From BP-464 sp963825415 (GTDB taxonomy: Bacteria > Actinomycetota > Thermoleophilia > Solirubrobacterales > Solirubrobacteraceae), in the NCBI GenBank assembly GCA_963825415.1, contig CAWGTD010000003.1, positions 910,638 to 974,637 on the forward strand: 64,000 nt of DNA. Direction: 5' to 3'. This document shows, one piece after another, positions 41,988-50,862 of the stretch. Each line of letters begins with the position of its first letter. Positions within the stretch are counted from its first letter, which is position 1. The position numbers were made by a program, and so were the translations under genes. The notes beneath the pieces are model-generated. The model saw nothing but the letters and a program-made list of their open reading frames with translations, was not told the origin of the DNA and did no database searches.

Positions 41988-42784
41988 GACCGGCCCCTGC
42001 CCCGCTGGAGGAGATGGGTGACGCGCGGATGGGAGGCGTCGAGGAAGTAGTCGGCGACGTATGTCAGGAGCTGGTCGCGAGGAGGAAGGACCACGTGCTC
42101 GGGCCGGAAGTGGTTGCGCCAGTTCCGCCACGGCGGCCGTTCCGGATCCGCGACGTGTTTGGCGTACTTGCGAACCGCATGGTCGACGCTGAGCCACTGG
42201 TAGTGACGAATCGACAGCCTCCGCGGCGCCACCCGCATGGCGGGGAACGCGGCGTAATGGCCGGCCGAGGATCGAAGGTCGACTCCGTCGGGCTGTCGTT
42301 TCCACGCGTTGATGACGTCGGGCACCCGAGGCAGGTAGGGGTAATACCAGCGCATCGTCTTCAGGAAGTCGGGGTGGTCGTGGTCGGGCTCCTCGATGCA
42401 GGGCACGAACGTGAACTCCATGAAGCTGACCGCATTGAAGCCGGCTGCGTCGGCCTCGTCGAGCTCGTCGGCCAGCGTGTAGCCGGGGCGCGGTGAGACG
42501 CGGAACTCGTCCGTCCCCTGGAGCATGAACCAGTCCGCGTCGATGGTCGTGGCCAGCTCCTCGGCATGCCCCCACATGGCCTGGAGGTCCTTGTAGGACC
42601 CACGCGGCAGGTGGTCGATCCCGATCACGCCGTTGCCCAGGTACTCGCCGGCGATCTCGACCGTCCGGTCGGTGGACCCGTTGTCGGTGACGTGGACGTC
42701 CACCCCCTGGCCGCGCAGGTGCTCGATGCACGGGCCGATGAAGCGTTCCTCGTCGAGCGCTGTGATCAGCGCGACGATTCTCAT
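41978..42784 (-). CDS. GT2-like glycosyltransferase, DxD motif altered
   Basis: A 268-residue GT2 (GT-A) protein. It begins MRIVALITALDEERFIGPCI and has VTDNGSTDRTVEI. It is clearly paralogous to the gene at 63146-63961 over its whole length (EEPDHDH, TMRWYYPYLP, RPEHVVLPP). The metal-binding HHDADEFRVSP of the paralogue is FMLQGTDEFRVSP here, so the first Asp of the DxD is lost. The enzyme may be metal-independent, altered or inactive. TAAGCT lies 6 bp before the ATG and a perfect hairpin lies just beyond. Confidence 0.85.
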   Translation of the reverse strand: MRIVALITALDEERFIGPCIEHLRGQGVDVHVTDNGSTDRTVEIAGEYLGNGVIGIDHLPRGSYKDLQAMWGHAEELATTIDADWFMLQGTDEFRVSPRPGYTLADELDEADAAGFNAVSFMEFTFVPCIEEPDHDHPDFLKTMRWYYPYLPRVPDVINAWKRQPDGVDLRSSAGHYAAFPAMRVAPRRLSIRHYQWLSVDHAVRKYAKHVADPERPPWRNWRNHFRPEHVVLPPRDQLLTYVADYFLDASHPRVTHLLQRGRGRSQP

Positions 42785-42799
42785 TCCGCCAGCTTAAAT

Positions 42800-42831
42800 A
42801 CGAAGACCCGCCGGGAGGAGCGGGTCTTCGT
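42800..42831. promoter_or_regulatory. Perfect 12-bp inverted repeat between divergent genes
   Basis: ACGAAGACCCGC (42800-42811) and its exact complement (42820-42831) flank an 8-base loop. It lies just upstream of the -10-like TAAGCT of the leftward GT2 gene, where a -35 would be. Both neighbours point away, so it terminates neither gene. It could be an operator, a bidirectional terminator left from a lost gene, or a barrier to read-through. Confidence 0.5.
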
Positions 42832-42917
42832 GGGGTCTGGCAGGGGTGTATGCGCAGTATCGGCACGAGTCGCGCATTCCTTTAGCCCCGGTTTCTCCCA
42901 CTAGCATCGGGCCGCGC

Positions 42918-43850
42918 ATGAAGGCCCTCGTGACCGGCGGCGCCGGGTTCATCGGATCGCATCTCGTCGACGCGCTGCTCGCGCGAGGCGACGCCGTGGC
43001 CGTGGTCGACAACCTGTCGTCGGGCCGCGAAACGAACGTCGAGCAGGCGCTCGCGCGCGGCGCGGCCCTGCACCTCGTCGACATCCGCGACGGCGAGCGG
43101 ATTCGCGAGCTGCTGGCGGCCGAACGCCCCGACGTCGTCTTTCACCTCGCCGCCCAGATCGACGTGCGCGTGTCGCTCAACGACCCGGCTCACGACGCCC
43201 GGACCAACGTCGAGGGCACCGTCAACCTGCTGGAGGCGGCGCGGCTGGTCGGGGCGCGGCGCTTCGTGTTCGCCTCGACCGGAGGCGCGATCTACGGCGA
43301 GACCGACGTGGTGCCGACGCCCGAGGACGTCCCCGCCCGGCCGATGGCCGCCTACGGCCTGAGCAAGCTTTGCGCCGAGCACTACCTCGGGCTCTACGAA
43401 CGGCTCTACGCGATGTCCACGGTGGCGTGCCGCTTCGGAAACGTCTACGGGCCGCGCCAGGACCCGCACGGCGAGGCGGGGGTGATCGCGATCTTCAGCG
43501 GCCGCCTGCGGCGCGGCGAGCAGCCTCTCGTCTACGGCACCGGCGAGCAGACGCGCGACTACATCTACGTCGCCGACGTCGTCGCGGGGCTGCTGGCAGC
43601 CGGGGACGCCGACGCGACCGGGCCGCTGAACCTCGGGACCGAGGAGGAGACCAGCGTGCTGCGGATCGTCGAGCTGATGGGCGAGCTCGAGCCGGGCGCC
43701 GATTTCGCCCCCGAGCTGCGCGACGCGCGGCTGGGCGAACTGGACCGCAGCTGCCTGGCGGTGGGGCGCGCGCGCGACGTGCTGGACTGGCGGGCGCAGA
43801 CCCCGATCGCCGAGGGCCTGCGCCTGACATACGCCGAAACGGCGACCTAG
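42918..43850 (+). CDS. NAD-dependent sugar epimerase (GalE-like)
   Basis: A 310-residue extended SDR: GGAGFIGSHLVDALL, VVDNLSSGRETNV, FHLAAQIDVRVS, catalytic Ser/Thr block FASTGGAIYGE and Tyr-Lys in MAAYGLSKLCAEHYL, then the substrate-binding RFGNVYGPRQDP and QTRDYIYVADVV. Similar proteins act as UDP-glucose or UDP-GlcNAc 4-epimerases; the exact sugar is undetermined. With the UDP-galactopyranose mutase nearby, a UDP-galactose role is reasonable. TAGCAT lies 10 bp before the ATG. Confidence 0.9.
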   Translation: MKALVTGGAGFIGSHLVDALLARGDAVAVVDNLSSGRETNVEQALARGAALHLVDIRDGERIRELLAAERPDVVFHLAAQIDVRVSLNDPAHDARTNVEGTVNLLEAARLVGARRFVFASTGGAIYGETDVVPTPEDVPARPMAAYGLSKLCAEHYLGLYERLYAMSTVACRFGNVYGPRQDPHGEAGVIAIFSGRLRRGEQPLVYGTGEQTRDYIYVADVVAGLLAAGDADATGPLNLGTEEETSVLRIVELMGELEPGADFAPELRDARLGELDRSCLAVGRARDVLDWRAQTPIAEGLRLTYAETAT

Positions 43851-43955
43851 TCCCTGGACGCCTGTTCTAGGCGCATAGCGAACCGGCTAGGACGGGCGGC
43901 CAGATTTCGTCCGTCTGTTGCGAGGTGCATCGGATTCGGGCCGATTGCCGGGGGG

Positions 43956-44721
43956 ATGGCCCGTCCTCTCTCCCGCCGATTCGCCGTGCTCGCCTGCCTG
44001 CTCGGGCTGGCCGGTCCCTGCGCGTGGTTGGCCACCGGGGCGCGGTCCGAGCCGCTCCGCATGACCGCCCGGTCGAGCGCCGGCGAGACGCCGCGCGGCG
44101 GCGCCGGCCTGCGCGCGGCTGCGGTCCCGGCCGACCAGAGCTTTGCCGTCGGCGGCGTGGCGATGCAGGCGGCCCAGGGCTTGGCGCGCGCCTATTGGGG
44201 CGCCGACGCGTGCTGCCGGCCAGGTCGACGTCCAGTGGACCGACCTCGATCCCACCATCAACGCGATCTCGAGCTGGCGCAACCCCACATCCGCTTACGA
44301 CACGGCCGCACAGAACTTCGACTGCAGCGTGCGGTTCAACCGCCTGCTCGCCTACGACTGGGCCCGCTTCTGCACGGTGCTGGCCCACGAGTACGGCCAC
44401 CTCACCGGCCATCAGCACTCCGCCGACGCCAACAACGTGATGACGGCGATCTACAACAAGCCGCTCGCCGAGTGCGTCAACACGCCGGATCCCAACGCTC
44501 CGGTTCCCGCGCCCGTCGCGGCGCCGGTCGAGCAGACGTCCAGCACCGCGCCCGTCGCCTCGACGGTCCGCACCGCCCAGGCGACCAAGGCGCGCGCCGC
44601 CCGCCACCAGCGCGCGCAGGACCGCAAGGCGAAGGCGAAGGCCCGCGCCAAGGCCAAGCACCGCAAGGCGCGCCGGCTCGCGCGCCACCGCCGCGCGCAC
44701 CGCCGGCACGCTCGCAGCTAA
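43956..44721 (+). pseudogene. Secreted zinc metalloprotease-like protein, frameshifted
   Basis: From ATG 43956 (preceded by GGGGGG) there is a signal peptide (RRFAVLACLLGLAGPCAWLA). The sense continues to GLARAYWGADAC near 44210 and then resumes one frame over as GQVDVQWTDLDPTINAISS. The second part has the zincin motif LAHEYGHLTGHQHS (HExxH plus a third His) and a very basic Ala/Lys/Arg tail (residues about 195-254, RKAKAKARAKAKHRKARR). One extra base near 44215 explains the break; corrected length is 254 residues. Possibly a secreted peptidase anchored by charge to acidic polymer; the substrate is unknown. Broken gene or sequencing error is undecided. Confidence 0.75.
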
Positions 44722-45704
44722 CGCGGCAGCGCGACGCCGCGCGAGAGCAGCGCGTAGTCCGCGTCGACCATCAGGCGCACGAGCGCGTCGAAATCGGTCT
44801 GCGGCTCCCAGCCGAGCTCGATCCTGGCCTTCGACGCGTCCCCGATCAGGTGGTCGACCTCGGCGGGCCGCACCAGCGATGCGTCGGTCTCGACGTATGA
44901 CTCCCACCCGTCGAGCCCGACGTGGTCGAAGGCGACCTCGACGCAGCGGCGCACCGAATGCGCCTTGCCGGTGGCGATCACGTAGTCGGCGGCGATGTCG
45001 CGCTGGAGCATCAGCCACATCGCCTCGACGTAGTCCTTCGCGTAGCCCCAGTCGCGCTCGGCGTCGAGGTTGCCCAGCTTGAGCTTCTCGGCCAGCCCGA
45101 GCTTGATCGCGGCGGCGTGCCACGTGATCTTGCGCGTGACGAACTCCAGCCCGCGGCGCGGCGACTCGTGGTTGAACAGGATCCCGCTGGTGGCGTGGAG
45201 GTCGTAGGACTCGCGGTAGTTGACCGTGATGAAGTGGCCGTAGACCTTCGCGACGCCGTAAGGGGAACGGGGGTAGAAGGGCGTCGTCTCGGTCTGCGGG
45301 ACCTCGCGGACGTTGCCGAACATCTCCGAGCTCGACGCCTGGTAGAAGCGCGCCTCGGGGCAGGTCTCGCGCATCGCCTCGAGCAGGCGCGTCACGCCGA
45401 CGCCCGTGAACTCCGCCGTCAGCGTCGGCTGGATCCACGACACCGCCACGAACGACATCGCCGCGAGGTTGTAGATCTCGTCGGGCTTGGAGTCGCGCAG
45501 CGCGTCGACGAGCGAGCGGTGGTCGAGCAGGTCGCCCTGGTGCAGGGTGATCCGGTCGCGGATGTGCTCGATCCGGTCGAACTTCTCCGTCGACGCGCGC
45601 CGCACCATGCCGTGGACCTCGTAGCCCTTCTCGAGCAGCAGGTCGGCGAGGTACGAGCCGTCCTGACCGGTGATGCCGGTGATCAGGGCGGACTTGCGGC
45701 TCAT
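44718..45704 (-). CDS. gmd: GDP-mannose 4,6-dehydratase
   Basis: A 328-residue SDR that makes GDP-4-keto-6-deoxymannose, precursor of GDP-fucose, rhamnose or perosamine. The family fingerprint is strong: ALITGITGQDGSYLADLLL, VHGMVRRASTEKFDRI, YNLAAMSFVAVSW, QASSSEMFGNV, YPRSPYGVAKVYGHFIT with the catalytic Tyr-Lys, NHESPRRGLEFVTRKI and NLDAERDWGYAKDYVEAMW. It is paired with a paralogous dehydratase/epimerase 16 bp upstream on the same strand. Confidence 0.97.
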   Translation of the reverse strand: MSRKSALITGITGQDGSYLADLLLEKGYEVHGMVRRASTEKFDRIEHIRDRITLHQGDLLDHRSLVDALRDSKPDEIYNLAAMSFVAVSWIQPTLTAEFTGVGVTRLLEAMRETCPEARFYQASSSEMFGNVREVPQTETTPFYPRSPYGVAKVYGHFITVNYRESYDLHATSGILFNHESPRRGLEFVTRKITWHAAAIKLGLAEKLKLGNLDAERDWGYAKDYVEAMWLMLQRDIAADYVIATGKAHSVRRCVEVAFDHVGLDGWESYVETDASLVRPAEVDHLIGDASKARIELGWEPQTDFDALVRLMVDADYALLSRGVALPR

Positions 45705-45720
45705 GAAATCGGGGGTGGAG

Positions 45721-46668
45721 TCATCCGCGTAGCAGCTCCATGTCGTGGTCGACCATCTCGGCGATCAGGTCCTCGAACGACCTGGAAGCCTCCCAGCCCA
45801 GCTCCGACTTTGCTCGACGAGGGTCGCCGACGCGCGGCACCGGGGGGTCGTCGCGCACGAGCTTCTCGTCGACGACGACGTGCCCGTCGACCGCCACCCC
45901 CGCGCGGCCGAACGCCGTCTCGAGCAGCTCGCGGACGCTGTGCAGCACCCCGGTCGCAAAGACGTAGTCGCCCGGCTCGTCGGCCTGCATGGTGCGCCAG
46001 GCGCCCTCGACGAACTCCGGCGCGTAGCCCCAGTCGCGGCGGGCGTCGAGGTTGCCGAGGCGCAGCTCGCCGGCCTCGCCGGCCGCGATCGCCGCCGCGT
46101 GCCAGGTGATCTTGCGCGTGACGAACGACAGCGGGCGCCGCACGGACTCGTGGTTGTAGAAGATGCCGGTCGCGACCCATTGCGACTGCCGTTCGCGACG
46201 TTCGCGGGCGGCCAGCAGCGCCTCGGCCTTCGCCTCGCCGTAGGGGTTGGAGGGGCGCAGCGACGTCTGCTCGTCCTGGGGTGCGCTGTCGGGCTCGCCG
46301 AAGACCTCGGAGGAGGATGCGCAGAACACGCGCGCACCGGGAGCGTGGCGGGCCACCGCGTCGAGCAGCCGCTCGGTGCCTCCGGCGACGACGTCCAGGG
46401 TGCGCTCGGGGTCCTCGGCCGAGCGCCCGGGCTGGGTCTCCGAAGCCAGGTGGTAGACCTCGTCGGGCGCGGCCGCCTGTACCGCCGCGGCGATCGCCTC
46501 CGGGTCGCGGACGTCGCCCGGATGGCCGCGCACGACGTCGCGCAGGTGCGCCGCCGACCCCCAGCGGTCGTCGCGCACGAGGCCGTGCACCTCATAGCCC
46601 TTGTGGACCAGCAACTCGGCCAGATAGGAGCCGTCCTGGCCGCTGATCCCGGTGATGAACGCTCTCAT
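45721..46668 (-). CDS. GDP-mannose dehydratase-like NAD-dependent epimerase/dehydratase
   Basis: A 315-residue SDR related to Gmd (ITGISGQDGSYLAELLVHKG, NHESVRRPLSFVTRKI, NLDARRDWGYAPEFVEGAW) but shorter and divergent. The active-site block is CASSSEVFGEP and the Tyr-Lys is in NPYGEAKAEALL. The RRASTEKFDRI-type GDP-mannose loop of true Gmd is missing. It may reduce or epimerise the 4-keto-6-deoxy product or handle another nucleotide sugar. ATG 46668 has TACCTT 10 bp upstream, overlapping the divergent glf promoter region. Confidence 0.85.
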   Translation of the reverse strand: MRAFITGISGQDGSYLAELLVHKGYEVHGLVRDDRWGSAAHLRDVVRGHPGDVRDPEAIAAAVQAAAPDEVYHLASETQPGRSAEDPERTLDVVAGGTERLLDAVARHAPGARVFCASSSEVFGEPDSAPQDEQTSLRPSNPYGEAKAEALLAARERRERQSQWVATGIFYNHESVRRPLSFVTRKITWHAAAIAAGEAGELRLGNLDARRDWGYAPEFVEGAWRTMQADEPGDYVFATGVLHSVRELLETAFGRAGVAVDGHVVVDEKLVRDDPPVPRVGDPRRAKSELGWEASRSFEDLIAEMVDHDMELLRG

Positions 46669-46678
46669 CGAGCGCCGC

Positions 46679-46688
46679 AAGGTAGAAC
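46679..46688. promoter_or_regulatory. Overlapping divergent -10-like hexamers (epimerase/glf)
   Basis: The 26-bp gap holds TACCTT on the minus strand (46679-46684), 10 bp before the epimerase ATG, and TAGAAC on the plus strand (46683-46688), 6 bp before the glf ATG. TAGAAC fits TANNNT poorly. Confidence 0.3.
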
Positions 46689-46694
46689 ACTCCG

Positions 46695-47819
46695 ATGCCG
46701 CGTGTGCTGATCGTCGGCGGCGGCCTCACCGGCTGCACGCTCGCCCACCGTCTCGCACAGGACGGCGTGGAGTCGATCGTGCTGGAGCGGCTCGACAGGC
46801 CCGGGGGGCTGATCCGCTCCGAGCACCTCGGCGGGGTCCTCTACGAGCCGCACGGGTCGCACATCTTCCATACCTCCGACGAGGAGGTCTGGGCGCTCGC
46901 CAACGCGATGACGCCCTTCAACGACTATCGCCACCAGGTGCAGATCGTCGTCGAGGGCAAGCTGCTGCACTGGCCGATCCTCACGTCCGACATCGCCGCG
47001 CAGTCGCGCGGCGACGAGATCATGCGCCAGCTCGAGGAGCGCAAGGACGTCGACGCCGCGGCCCGGGCGCAGGCGGCGAACTTCGAGGAGTGGTGCCTGG
47101 AGCTGATGGGCCCGATCCTCTACGAGCGCTACGTCAAGCCCTACACGGAGAAGCAGTGGGGCCGGCCGGCGCACGAGCTGAGCGCGCACTGGGCGCCCCG
47201 CCGCGTCGGCGTGCGCTGGGACGACAACCCGTACCTGTTCGGCGACCCCTTCCAGGGTTGGCCGGCCGGCCCGAACGGCTACACGGACCTCGTCGACGGC
47301 CTGCTCGCGCCCGAGCCGGTCGAGCTGCGGACCGGCGTCGTCGCGACGCTGGGGACGCTCGACGGCCTGATCACCGAAGCGCGCGCCGACCTCGCGGTGC
47401 TGACCTGCCCGCTGGACGAGTTCTGCGACGCGTCGCTCGGGCGCCTGGACTGGCGCGGCATCCTCGTGCGCAGCGTCCACGTGCCCCAGGTCGACCGCGC
47501 CCAGGGAGCGATGGTCGTCAACTACCCCGGCCACGAGTACCCCTTCATCCGCATCCACGAGACCAAGCACGCCTCGCGCCAGGAGGTCGAGGGCACGGTG
47601 CTGGGGTTCGAGTTCACAGGCGCGCCGACGCGCTACTACCCGATCGAGACTCCCGAGAACAGGGCGCTCAACGACCGCTACCAGGCGCACGTGCGCGACC
47701 GTCTCGGCGCCCGGCGCGTCCACTTCGCCGGCCGGCTGGCCAACTACGTCTACATCGACATGGACGACTGCATGCGTCAGGCGCTCGACGTCGCCGAGGA
47801 GCTGCTGGCGACGTTGTAG
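46695..47819 (+). CDS. glf: UDP-galactopyranose mutase
   Basis: A 374-residue flavoenzyme that interconverts UDP-galactopyranose and UDP-galactofuranose. It has the FAD dinucleotide fold VLIVGGGLTGCTLAHRL, then RPGGLIRSE, EPHGSHIFHTSDEEVW, LYERYVKPYTEKQWG, and YPFIRIHETKH with later TRYYPIETPENRALND, which carry substrate-binding Tyr/Arg positions. The length fits actinobacterial and Klebsiella Glf. It implies galactofuranose in the surface glycan. The last 43 bp overlap the convergent epimerase gene. Confidence 0.93.
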   Translation: MPRVLIVGGGLTGCTLAHRLAQDGVESIVLERLDRPGGLIRSEHLGGVLYEPHGSHIFHTSDEEVWALANAMTPFNDYRHQVQIVVEGKLLHWPILTSDIAAQSRGDEIMRQLEERKDVDAAARAQAANFEEWCLELMGPILYERYVKPYTEKQWGRPAHELSAHWAPRRVGVRWDDNPYLFGDPFQGWPAGPNGYTDLVDGLLAPEPVELRTGVVATLGTLDGLITEARADLAVLTCPLDEFCDASLGRLDWRGILVRSVHVPQVDRAQGAMVVNYPGHEYPFIRIHETKHASRQEVEGTVLGFEFTGAPTRYYPIETPENRALNDRYQAHVRDRLGARRVHFAGRLANYVYIDMDDCMRQALDVAEELLATL

Positions 47820-48760
47820 CGCAGCCACTCGACCGTGCCGGCGAGGCCTTCCTCGATCGGCACCCGCGCCTCCCAGCCGAGCAGCTCGCGCGCCTTGGAG
47901 ACGTCGGGCCAGCGGCGGACGACGTCGACCTCGAAGCTGGGCTTGTGGGCGAGCTCGAAGGCCTCGGGCGGCTCGCCGCACGCCTCCCAGATCAGCCGCG
48001 CGAGCTCGGCGACCGTGCGCTCGTCGGAAGCGGAGATGTTGAAGTCCTCGTTCAGCGCCGCCGGCGAAGCCATCGCCGTGACGATGCCGTCGGCGATGTC
48101 GTCGACGTGCGTGAGCGTCCGCGTCTGCGTCCCGTCGCCGAAGATCTCCAGCGGGCGCTGGCCGTCGAGCACCTTGCGGATCAGGTCGGGGACCATGTGG
48201 GCGATCCCGGGCTCGTCGTCGGGCCGCTCGCCCGGGCCGTACGCGTTGAAGGGGCGGCAGATCGTGTAGGGCAGGCCGTGCTCGTCGTGCGCGGCCCGGC
48301 AGTAGACCTCGCCGGTGAGCTTGGAGAACCCGTAGGCCGAGCGCGGCGTCGGGCACTCCCAGATGTGGCCCTCGGTGGTGGGGAACTGGGTGGCGCGCTC
48401 GAAGACCATCGAGCTCGACACGTAGACGAAGCGCTGCACCTGGTGGTCGAGCGCGGCGTGGACCGTGCTGTTGTAGAGCGCGTTGTTGACCTCGGTCAGG
48501 GTGTGCGGCAGCTGGTGGAAGTTGCGGATGCCGCCGACGATCGCCGCGAGGTGGATGACGTGCGTGCAGCCGGCCATCGCCTCGCGCGTGGCGTCGAGGT
48601 CGCGCAGGTCGGCCGCCCGGACCTCGCAGCCCTCGCGCATCCAGCCGGGCGCCTCGCGCTGGTCGGCCACGCGGACCTCGTAGTCGGGGTGGCCGAGCAG
48701 CCTCCGCACGACGGCCGAGCCGATCGTGCCGACGCCGCCGGTGACGAGGACGCGGTTCAT
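47777..48760 (-). CDS. NAD-dependent nucleotide-sugar epimerase/dehydratase
   Basis: A 327-residue SDR: VTGGVGTIGSAVVRRL (one glycine pattern shift from GGxGxxG), IHLAAIVGGIRNFHQLP, YVSSSMVFE, catalytic Tyr-Lys in SAYGFSKLTGEVY, and RPFNAYGPGERPDDEPG. Similar to the WbjB/GalE-like group of polysaccharide loci. The C-terminus ends in a Ser/Ala run (NVASSSSATSSA) within the overlap with glf, suggesting 3'-end drift. TAGCGT sits 9 bp before the ATG (48770-48775, minus). Confidence 0.88.
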   Translation of the reverse strand: MNRVLVTGGVGTIGSAVVRRLLGHPDYEVRVADQREAPGWMREGCEVRAADLRDLDATREAMAGCTHVIHLAAIVGGIRNFHQLPHTLTEVNNALYNSTVHAALDHQVQRFVYVSSSMVFERATQFPTTEGHIWECPTPRSAYGFSKLTGEVYCRAAHDEHGLPYTICRPFNAYGPGERPDDEPGIAHMVPDLIRKVLDGQRPLEIFGDGTQTRTLTHVDDIADGIVTAMASPAALNEDFNISASDERTVAELARLIWEACGEPPEAFELAHKPSFEVDVVRRWPDVSKARELLGWEARVPIEEGLAGTVEWLRYNVASSSSATSSA

Positions 48761-48769
48761 CGGCGCGGC

Positions 48770-48775
48770 ACGCTA
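48770..48775 (-). promoter_or_regulatory. -10-like TAGCGT before epimerase gene
   Basis: TAGCGT on the minus strand ends 9 bp before the ATG at 48760. The same hexamer precedes the ferritin gene and the gene at 3832-4320. Confidence 0.35.
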
Positions 48776-48815
48776 GCGGCCCCCGTGTCGGCGGGTCTGG
48801 TGGACTGGCGCCTTC

Positions 48816-50003
48816 GTGGCGACGATCGGCATCCTGAACACGCCCCTGCACGGGCACGTCATTCCCGCCAACCGGCTGGGCGCGGCGCTCGTACGGCGCG
48901 GCCACCGCGTGATCGCATGGGCGCCGGAGCGCTTCCGCGGGATGATCGAGGCCGCGGGGGCGGAGCACCGGGTCTCGCCGGGCCGGATGGGCGAGGAGAT
49001 CCGGCTGGCCGGCCGCGAGCGGGTCTCGGTTCTCACCGGCCCCCCGGGTGGGCCGTCGAGCGCGTTCTGGGACATCGTGGCGGCACGCACGCAGGCGGGT
49101 CGGGCCGGGACACGCGAGGTCATCGAGCAGCTGCACGCCGAGGGCGTCGAGCTGCTCGTGCACGACTACATGCTGGTCGCGGGGCGCATCGCCGGCCTGT
49201 GGCTCGGTCTGCCGCGCGTGTCCTCGCGGTCCTTCTACCTCCAGGGGGTCGCGGGGCCCTTCGCGCCGCCGGATCCGCCCCGGCCCCGGACAGCCGAGGC
49301 GCTGGAGGCCGCGCGAGGCGCTGTCGCGCGCGACTGGGGCATCGATCTGGGCGGGCCCATGGACCTCGAGCGCAACGCGGGCGACGTCAACGTCTTCCAC
49401 TCGACGCCCGAGATCGCGGGCTTCGAGCCGCCCGACGACTCTTGGCGGATGGTCGGCCCGCTGCTCGAAGACGAGGTGGGCGTAGAGCCGGCCCTGGACC
49501 ACGACGACGGGCGGCCGCTGGTCTACGTCGCATTCGGAACCCTGTTCGGCGGCCGGCGGGAGGCGTTCGTGGCCGTGCTCGACGCGCTGGCGGACGAGGA
49601 CGTGCGGGTGCTGGTCGGCGCCGGCGGGCTGCGCCCCGACGAGCTCGCCCCGGTGCCGGCCAACGCGACGGTCGTGGGCTTCGCCAACGCGCGGGCCGTG
49701 CTGCGCGACGCGGCGGTGTTCGTGACCCACGGCGGAACGGCGTCGGTACACGAGGCGCTTGCGGCCGGTGTGCCGATGGTCTGCCTGCCGCTCGGCGCCG
49801 ACCACTGGCAGTGGAGCCGGCGGGTGTGCGACCTGGGGGCCGGCGAGATGCTCGGCGCGATCGCCCCGGAGGCGTTGCGATCCGCGGTGCTGCGGCTGCT
49901 CGAGGACCCCGACGTGCGCGAGCGGGCAGCGGCGCTTGGCGCGCGGCTGCGGGCGTACGACGGCGACAGCCTGGCGATCGACGCGATCGAGGGGCTGCTC
50001 TAG
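48816..50003 (+). CDS. GT1 (UGT/macrolide-type) glycosyltransferase, copy 1
   Basis: A 395-residue GT-B transferase of family GT1. The N-terminal ATIGILNTPLHGHVIPANRLG with the catalytic His in GH is followed by VELLVHDYMLVAGRIAG. The C-terminal donor motif is FVTHGGTASVHEALAAGVPMV with PLGADHWQW. Such enzymes glycosylate small hydrophobic acceptors (polyketides, lipids, flavonoids) rather than polymers. Two homologues follow (50873-52042; 54506-55682). The GTG start lies in a 55-bp gap divergent from the epimerase. Its stop is 1 bp before the sulfotransferase start. Confidence 0.9.
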   Translation: MATIGILNTPLHGHVIPANRLGAALVRRGHRVIAWAPERFRGMIEAAGAEHRVSPGRMGEEIRLAGRERVSVLTGPPGGPSSAFWDIVAARTQAGRAGTREVIEQLHAEGVELLVHDYMLVAGRIAGLWLGLPRVSSRSFYLQGVAGPFAPPDPPRPRTAEALEAARGAVARDWGIDLGGPMDLERNAGDVNVFHSTPEIAGFEPPDDSWRMVGPLLEDEVGVEPALDHDDGRPLVYVAFGTLFGGRREAFVAVLDALADEDVRVLVGAGGLRPDELAPVPANATVVGFANARAVLRDAAVFVTHGGTASVHEALAAGVPMVCLPLGADHWQWSRRVCDLGAGEMLGAIAPEALRSAVLRLLEDPDVRERAAALGARLRAYDGDSLAIDAIEGLL

Positions 50004-50004
50004 C

Positions 50005-50862
50005 GTGGCCTCGGGCGAGCCGGCGCGCGGAGGCGTGTTCGTCCTCGGGATGCACAGCAGCGGCACGTCTGCGCTCACCCGCGTGGTCGACCTGCTCGGC
50101 GTACCGGTGGCGCAGCGCAGGCTGCTCGAGCCGGACGCGACCAACCCGGCCGGCTATTGGGAGCCGAGCACGCTCGTGAAGTTCAACGACCGGCTGCTGC
50201 ATTCGATGGGCGGCTCCTGGATCGCGCCGCCGCCGCTGGGAGTCCTTGCCGGCGCCGACCGGGGCATGAGGGCGTTGGCGACGGAGGCGCGGGCCGCGTT
50301 CGCCGCGGTGCACCTCGGCCCGCGCTGGGTGTGGAAGGACCCCCGCAACTGCCTGACGCTGAGCTTCTGGCGCGCCGCCCTGGGCGACCCCGCGGCGGTC
50401 GTCGTCGCGTTTCGCGAGCCGCAGGAGGTGGTCGCTTCGTTCGGCCGGCGCAAGGTGGTGAGCCCCGACGCGGCGCTGGCGCTCTGGGAGCGCCATCTCC
50501 GCGCCGCCGTTCTGCTGTCCGAGGGGCTGCCGTCGCTGGTGGTCGACTACGCCCTGCTGGTCGCCGACCCCGACGCGACCGTGCGCTGCATCGGTGGCTT
50601 CCTGGCCGCCCAGGGATTGACGGACACGCCCGTGGACCCCGGCGCGGCCGCGAGGTCCGTCGTGCCGGAACTGCACCGTGTTCGCGGCGCGAGCGACGCG
50701 CCGAGGCTTTCCGTCGAGCAGCGGCGGCTGGCCGACGCGCTCCGTGACGCCGCCGCGCGCGGCGCCGGCACGGAGACCCTCGAGCTGGGCGTGGAGACCC
50801 CGAGCACCGAGTACCTGCTGACCGAGGAGCGCCGCCGGCTCCAGGCTCGAACCGCGGGATAG
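50005..50862 (+). CDS. PAPS-dependent sulfotransferase-family protein
   Basis: A 285-residue sulfotransferase. The 5'-phosphosulfate loop is VFVLGMHSSGTSALTRVV (about 10-27). A WVWKDPRNCLTLSFW block and the 3'-phosphate region VVVAFREPQEVVASFGRR follow. Such proteins move sulfate from PAPS to hydroxyls or amines of carbohydrates, lipids or peptides. The GTG start follows the GT1 stop by one base, so the two are coupled. Its TAG stop forms part of the TAGGGT before the second GT1 gene. Confidence 0.88.
   Translation: MASGEPARGGVFVLGMHSSGTSALTRVVDLLGVPVAQRRLLEPDATNPAGYWEPSTLVKFNDRLLHSMGGSWIAPPPLGVLAGADRGMRALATEARAAFAAVHLGPRWVWKDPRNCLTLSFWRAALGDPAAVVVAFREPQEVVASFGRRKVVSPDAALALWERHLRAAVLLSEGLPSLVVDYALLVADPDATVRCIGGFLAAQGLTDTPVDPGAAARSVVPELHRVRGASDAPRLSVEQRRLADALRDAAARGAGTETLELGVETPSTEYLLTEERRRLQARTAG

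Noticed and set aside
42800..42831. Reading the hairpin as a normal rho-independent terminator of a neighbouring gene
   Set aside because: Both flanking genes are transcribed away from it, and the T-run is short (TATTT on the minus strand only).
42850..42885. Eleven-codon leader peptide (ATG to TAG) before the epimerase gene
   Set aside because: No run of regulatory codons and no alternative hairpins around it; the epimerase has a nearby -10-like element that would exclude it from the mRNA.
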